DNA of 6,805 nucleotides, taken from Candidatus Levyibacteriota bacterium. GTDB lineage: Bacteria > Patescibacteriota > Microgenomatia > Levybacterales > UBA12049. Shown piece by piece: positions 1 through 4,800 of this stretch. Location of the stretch: positions 1 through 6,805 of the forward strand of contig PRDT01000020.1 of the NCBI GenBank assembly GCA_003173995.1, written 5' to 3'. The translations under genes were made by a program, and so were the position numbers. Each line of letters opens with the position of its first letter. The stretch's first letter is position 1. Under the pieces are notes generated by a model. The model was not told the origin of the DNA. It ran no database searches and saw only the letters and a list, made by a program, of their open reading frames with translations.

Positions 1-190
1 CATTCACTCCAGTTTCTTCTTTTACTTCTCGTAATGCCGTATCTTCTTTACTTTCTCCATCAATTTTATCGCCAATAAATCCCTTTGGGAAAACCCATCC
101 ATGATGTCCTGAATGCTGGCTGACAAGAATAACAAGTTTGCCATCGTCCTTTTTAAAGACAACGCCACCAGCTGAAAATTCGCGTTTCAT
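1..190 (-). CDS. Nudix hydrolase, N-terminal part (cut by window edge)
   Basis: This gene starts at the ATG complementary to 188-190 and runs off the left edge, so only 63 residues are visible. The translation carries a complete Nudix box: G40-x5-E46-x7-R54-E55-V56-K57-E58-E59-x-G61-V62, matching GX5EX7REUXEEXGU exactly. E58 and E59 are the expected divalent-metal ligands. Before it come the SAGGVVF first strand (residues 6-12) and the W32-x-F-P-K-G segment, which is typical of MutT/Ap4A-hydrolase-like members. Family knowledge predicts cytoplasmic Mg-dependent hydrolysis of a nucleoside diphosphate linked to another moiety. The substrate (dinucleoside polyphosphate, oxidised dNTP or ADP-ribose) cannot be told from this piece. 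No Shine-Dalgarno is seen at normal spacing; GAGG lies 17 nt before the ATG. A TATAAT 11 nt upstream suggests a near-leaderless transcript. The gene lies 43 bp downstream of the 526-codon gene on the same strand. Family assignment is firm; substrate is open. Confidence 0.95.
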   Translation of the reverse strand, partial: MKREFSAGGVVFKKDDGKLVILVSQHSGHHGWVFPKGFIGDKIDGESKEDTALREVKEETGVN

Positions 191-201
191 AGAGTATGGG
201 T

Positions 202-207
202 ATTATA
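202..207 (-). promoter_or_regulatory. Possible -10 box (TATAAT) for the Nudix gene
   Basis: The minus strand reads TATAAT here, a perfect bacterial -10 hexamer, 11 nt before the Nudix ATG. Transcription starting about 7 nt past the box would leave a leader of only about 5 nt. No convincing -35 element is found 16-18 nt upstream, and there is no extended -10 TGn. The box lies inside the short palindrome GGTAT-T-ATACC at 199-209, which could be an operator or chance. The 43-bp gap contains no hairpin plus T-run terminator, so read-through from the upstream gene is also possible. Confidence 0.35.
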
Positions 208-233
208 CCTCAAAGAAAGAAGCCAGAGAAGAG

Positions 234-1814
234 TTAACGACCAGTCATGCCTGTCTCTTGCATTGCCATTTCCAAAACCTGCATGCCTAACAAACCAAGA
301 ATAAAAGCAAGCGGGTCGAGTCCTTTTTCCTTAAGCTTTCTCAGAAGCTCATGGTTATTAGCATCAGGTTTCATAATTCCTTCAACAGTCTCTTGAGTTA
401 ATTTAATAACATCAGCATTTGTACTATCGGTAAAGACATGCGTTATCAAACTCTCTCGTACTTTAGAGTTTTTCATGGCTTCCATAAATGTCCCATGACC
501 GTGCACTGCCTCATTAACAATATTGGACACTTCTCCTTCGACTCCATCTTGATCAAGTTGTCTCACGAGGGCGATCTCTCCATTATGAAGTCGTGGGACG
601 TTAGCAAGCTCTCCATGTATTGTGCCCAATTCAGCATCATTAAGCTCTATCACGCCTGTTTCTTGCAAATGACTCATGACTTCGTCTCTCAAGAGTGGTC
701 CATATGCTCCATTTGCTTCTGCTGCCAGGGTAAGAGCTTGTAAGTCTTCACGCATCTGCTCTAAGTCCTTTGCCTCTTGTGCTCGACCTTCCTTAGCCGC
801 AGCTCTATCTTCCTGTCTACCTGCTGCATCTGCTCTTATTCCTTCTGCTTTTCCTCCAGGGACATGAGCAAGTACGCCGTCTTTTGCTGCACCAGCTTTC
901 TCTCCAATAGCTCCTAATGCATCTCGAATTCCATCAAGTCTGCCTCTGGTTGTTGCTTCAGCGTATTTTGCTGCCAAAGCATCTCTTTCTCTCACTGCAA
1001 TTTGCCTTGCAGTCAACTCTTTCTCTTTGCCAGCTTCGGCCTCTGCTGCAGCTGCTTCTTCAGCAGCCTTTTCTTCTGGAGTGAGATTAAAGCCTAAAAT
1101 GCCTTCCTCGAGTCGCTTAATTTCTGCAGCATTTTTATCAGGCTCTGCTTTTGCAGCATCAAGCTGAGCTCTCCACTCTGCATAAGACATAGATTCTGCT
1201 GGTTGGCCTTCTTCTTTTGAAGCTACTTCAACATTAATATGTGATTTAAGATAGTCAGCGGTTAGTTCTGCTCCTTCTTGAAGTTCTGCTCTATTGACGT
1301 CTTCAGCTGAAGGTTCTTTTACAGGTGCTGAAGGCTGATCAGAAGCCCCATCAGTAGGAGGAGGTGCTCCATCTGGTGTAGCTGCAGCATCGTCCTTTGG
1401 TGACTCTGCTTCAGTAGGGGGAACCGGTACCTTGGCAATTTCATCAAGGACTTCGACACGAGATCTCAAAATATCACTTTGGGCCCTTCTTACTGCTATA
1501 TCCTCAGTCACAGCAGCTCCAGTGTAGGCGTCTTTTGGATCTGTAACCTCTCCGACTTTAGCTCTATCTAAAAGACTTGGTCTTCCTTCTGCTCCTTGGG
1601 CAAGTCCTCGAAGAGGACCTGTGTCGCCAAATAATCCTCGCTCTCGCGCTCTATCAATAACAGTCCGAGAGACCTGTGAAAGGAATCTTTCACCTTTACC
1701 TATTTTTTGTTGTTCTGCAAAACCTTCATGTATGCGGGCTCCAGTAGCGGTCCTGGCCTCGGGTCGAGGGGCCTGAGGTGCTTCTATACGGGGTTGTGGT
1801 GCAGAGGCTTCCAT
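234..1814 (-). CDS. Hypothetical Ala/Glu-rich modular protein, cysteine-free
   Basis: No family is recognised for this intact 526-residue protein. Residues 1-30 are a Pro/Ala/Arg-rich, probably disordered tail. Residues 40-130 look helical. Residues 129-172 form a Pro/Ser/Thr/Asp/Ala linker. Residues 228-290 are Glu/Ala-rich and coiled-coil-like. Residues 300-360 are an Ala/Gly/Lys/Asp/Glu stretch resembling LEA-type low complexity. Residues 366-526 are more varied and probably folded, ending in a hydrophobic helix (about 499-518, L-A-F-I-L-G-L-L-G-M-Q-V-L core). There is no signal peptide and no standard membrane span; the last helix is short and ends with Q and E. There is no cysteine, one tryptophan (W214), about 28 Lys and 36 Arg. 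The start is supported by SD-like AGGA and AAGG 9 and 4 nt upstream; the stop is TAA. It is divergent from the giant plus-strand gene across 57 bp. The composition suggests a scaffold or structural role, but that is inference. Confidence 0.85.
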   Translation of the reverse strand: MEASAPQPRIEAPQAPRPEARTATGARIHEGFAEQQKIGKGERFLSQVSRTVIDRARERGLFGDTGPLRGLAQGAEGRPSLLDRAKVGEVTDPKDAYTGAAVTEDIAVRRAQSDILRSRVEVLDEIAKVPVPPTEAESPKDDAAATPDGAPPPTDGASDQPSAPVKEPSAEDVNRAELQEGAELTADYLKSHINVEVASKEEGQPAESMSYAEWRAQLDAAKAEPDKNAAEIKRLEEGILGFNLTPEEKAAEEAAAAEAEAGKEKELTARQIAVRERDALAAKYAEATTRGRLDGIRDALGAIGEKAGAAKDGVLAHVPGGKAEGIRADAAGRQEDRAAAKEGRAQEAKDLEQMREDLQALTLAAEANGAYGPLLRDEVMSHLQETGVIELNDAELGTIHGELANVPRLHNGEIALVRQLDQDGVEGEVSNIVNEAVHGHGTFMEAMKNSKVRESLITHVFTDSTNADVIKLTQETVEGIMKPDANNHELLRKLKEKGLDPLAFILGLLGMQVLEMAMQETGMTGR

Positions 1815-1823
1815 ATTACCTTA

Positions 1824-1834
1824 TCCTACTCCTC
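1824..1834 (-). promoter_or_regulatory. Purine-rich ribosome-binding region of the 526-codon gene
   Basis: The minus strand reads GAGGAGTAGGA across this stretch. AGGA at 1824-1827 ends 9 nt before the ATG, and a weaker AAGG lies 4 nt before it. GAGGAG at 1829-1834 is 14 nt away, a little far for optimal use. This supports the ATG at 1812-1814 as the true start. It also contrasts with the plus-strand gene, which has no such motif. Confidence 0.5.
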
Positions 1835-1851
1835 TTGTAAGCTTATTACAA
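1835..1851. promoter_or_regulatory. Perfect inverted repeat TTGTAA-N5-TTACAA between divergent genes
   Basis: TTGTAA (1835-1840) and TTACAA (1846-1851) are exact reverse complements separated by GCTTA. The 11-bp centre-to-centre spacing is about one helical turn, which suits a dimeric DNA-binding protein. The site sits in the 57-bp gap between the divergent genes. Because it is palindromic, TTGTAA can serve as a weak -35 on either strand. On the plus strand a 17-nt spacer leads to TACTGT at 1858-1863, a poor -10. A shared operator is therefore plausible. The cognate regulator is not visible in the window. Six-bp arms in AT-rich DNA can arise by chance. Confidence 0.4.
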
Positions 1852-1871
1852 CTATGTTACTGTTAAAATAT

Positions 1872-4800
1872 ATGGCTGATATGGTCGGTGCAGCTGAGCA
1901 AATGACAGCTGCATCTCCTGCTGTTGTAAGACAAGGCGCCCCTCGTGCAAATACACCTCCTCCAGGAGCAGAGGGGAGAGTTGGTGCTCGTGGTGGAGGG
2001 GGAGGAGCTAATGGAGCCGAAAGACATACGGGGAGAGAGCATGTCCAAAGTCGTCCAGGAGCACATCACGCAACTACTCGAGAAACAGCTCATTCTCGTG
2101 ATGCTGAGCGTAGACGAAAAGAAGTTCATATTCTTCCAAAAACAAGAGCAGAAATAAGAAGTGTACTAGAAAGAAGAGTCCGTGCAGCCGAACATGCGCA
2201 AGCAGAAAACCAGCCAGTAGGACGTGTAGACTTAATGCTTCTCAATCAATGGCGTCAGAGAGAGGAAGATCCAGACTCATTTTTTGCCCGTTTGGAGAAC
2301 GCTGAAATGGATCAGGCAGATTTGGCGTTGATATGGATGGGTCTTTCTATGACTGAAATTTCCCTCAGATCTGCTACAGGAGAGTTTGGCGCCTCGACTG
2401 TCGATGCTTTTGCAGATTTTGATGGTATTTTGGATAGAGATGAGAGAGCCCAAAGACGTGAGATAGGACAGGTAACTGATCTACGAACCTCAATAGAACA
2501 AACATTTTATAGAAGTTTTCGCATACCACTTGTTCATCGTTTCCCAGGAAGAATTACTGGCAGAATTTCTATCTCACCAGAATATTATCATCAACGTGGG
2601 AGAATGGGACCTGACGATCAAGGGATGCAAGACGGTAATGCCTTTCATAACGCAATTGCAAGAAGAATTCGCTCTTGGCAAAGAGATCACCCCGGTCAGG
2701 ACTGGAGAGGTGATCCACATGAGGCTCAGGCAATACTCCATAGAGCAACGGAAGATGCATTGCCGGTTGTTTGTGATAGATATGCGCAAGGTCTCTATGA
2801 TGATCCAGAGGCAGCAAGATTTGTCGATCCTATTGGTCAGCGTATTCAAGAGGCACGGGCTGGGAGAGGTCATGACACTGGAACTACACAAGAAGAAACT
2901 ACAGCTGCTCTTCGTGATGCTCTTGAAGATAGGACTCGAGAAGAAAGAACTGCTACACAAGAATTAGAGGCAGCAAGAGCAAGAAGAGAGCAATTAAGAG
3001 GTCAAATTGGTGGATTGCGAACAGATAGAGATACAGCTCAATTGAACGCTGCCCCTGCAAGGTTGGATGACCTTAGAAATTATCGTCAACTTGCTCAAGA
3101 AACGTTGGACAGAATAATGGCAGAGACTCCTCCTGCTGACCTACAAAGAGATGCTGCCACAAGATGGCAAAGTAATCATAAAGATCGTGTTACATCAGCA
3201 CGAGAAGAAGTGGCTCAAAGACAAAGAGCAATAGATGACGTTCAAAATACATTAGCGCAAGCTATTGCCAGATTTGATGCAGCAGATGCAGAGCTTAGAA
3301 CATTAAATGGAGCTGCAGACGTAGATGGTAGCATTCTTCATCTTGAAGGTGCTCAAACGGATGCCGTCACTAATAGAAGAAATGCTCAAAGAGCAGTCGA
3401 TACGGATAGCAGGGCACATGGGGAAAATCGTCATAATGAAGGAGCAACAGAAAATCACGAAGCTGATAGACTTACTCTCTGGCAAAATGTTGCCCAAGCA
3501 ACAGGTGAAGGAGGACAGATACAGGCAGCTTTTGTTGGGGAGAGAAGTAGTACTCGTCCTCTTGGTTCACAACATTATGGCCGTGGGGAGCTGGGAAATG
3601 CTACGGAAGTTGCATATGGAACAGCACCGGCAGAAGGAGCTCGTCCTAGGACAGTTGCAGGTGCAGAAAGATTTAGAGAGCTTATTTTTGGTGAAGCTGC
3701 TCTTGCCACAGGTCGTACATATAATGCGGATAGAGCAAGAGAAGCTATTAGCGATGAGACATTGGTACGGGCAATTGTACAAGCAGATGGTGAAGTAGCT
3801 GGAAGACCTCTGATTGGTAATACAGGTGCAGCAATAGAAGAGGGAATAATGGTTGGAGAACAAAGGTGTACCACTGTTGGGCAACTATTAAATGCCATGA
3901 CACAACTTCGAAATTCAGGAACTGAGCCAACAGCAGAAATGGAATTAGCTCTTGTGAGATCTACTGTTGGCGCAATGGGCGAGGAGTCATGGGTTGCTTC
4001 TCGTACACAAGATGTGATTTCTCTTCTGACATTCCGAGGTATAAGAGCAGCTGCGACAGGCACATCACGATTGAGTCTGGAAGGTACAGTTGAAAATGCA
4101 AGAGGAGTCAGAATTGAAAATGCAGAATATCTTGCAAGGCAAGGAGTCGGAGAAGTTGATGTCAGGCGAGGTCTTACCATGGGTCTTAATCCTACAACCA
4201 CTGTTAACTACCGACATGCAGATGTAGACGTAGGTACAGGAAGCGGTCCAGGTGCTCCCTTTGAAGCTGGAGATCCACGTGCTCATCCAGTTTTGCATGT
4301 AAATCGTCTTACCCTTCGTGTGACAGATGATGATGTAGTAAGAGAAATGTATATTGAGATCAATCAAGGTCTTAGAGTACGACTTCCACGAGAGCTTGAT
4401 TTTGCAAATATTGATCAACTTCGTCGACAACTTGGACTCGGAGAAGATATTACGGATGGTACAGTGCAATATATTCTCAGACACTTCTATCGCAACCAGG
4501 AAGGCATTGATGGAGCAGGTCGTGAAGGAGGAGGAGATGGAGAAGGACAAGAGCCACTTGCTATATATCCAACAACACAAGGGATAAGGCTTCTCATGGG
4601 TGCTTCAGCGCTCATACCAGGCGCTCTCCCACCAGAGTATATGCGTCAACTTGGTGATGAAGGTGAAGCTCAGAGATTACTTGTAAGACTTAGTGTAACT
4701 CAAACAGAAGCAGGAGAAAGAATAGAACAAATAGCAGAAGGATTAGAGAATTTGTCTGCATTTGAAGCCATTCCTCCATTTGAACGTCTCCTTCTTGAAC

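Noticed and set aside
191..233. Terminator between the 526-codon gene and the Nudix gene
   Set aside because: The only palindrome (GGTAT-T-ATACC, 199-209) has 5-bp arms with a 1-nt loop and no T-run after it, so it cannot form a normal intrinsic terminator.
438..867. Plus-strand frames at 438-743 and 676-867
   Set aside because: They are antisense to the intact 526-codon gene, Cys/Ser-rich, and have no independent support.
3575..4201. 208-codon open frame on the minus strand, the longest one inside the giant gene
   Set aside because: It lies wholly antisense to the giant frame, has a Ser/Pro/Ala/Arg composition typical of an antisense shadow, no ribosome site and no recognisable motif.
1945..4587. 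Several 60-160 codon plus-strand frames (1945-2157, 2530-2967, 3325-3798, 4354-4587)
   Set aside because: All are out of frame with and contained in the uninterrupted 1,644-codon frame. That frame is far longer and has consistent codon choice.
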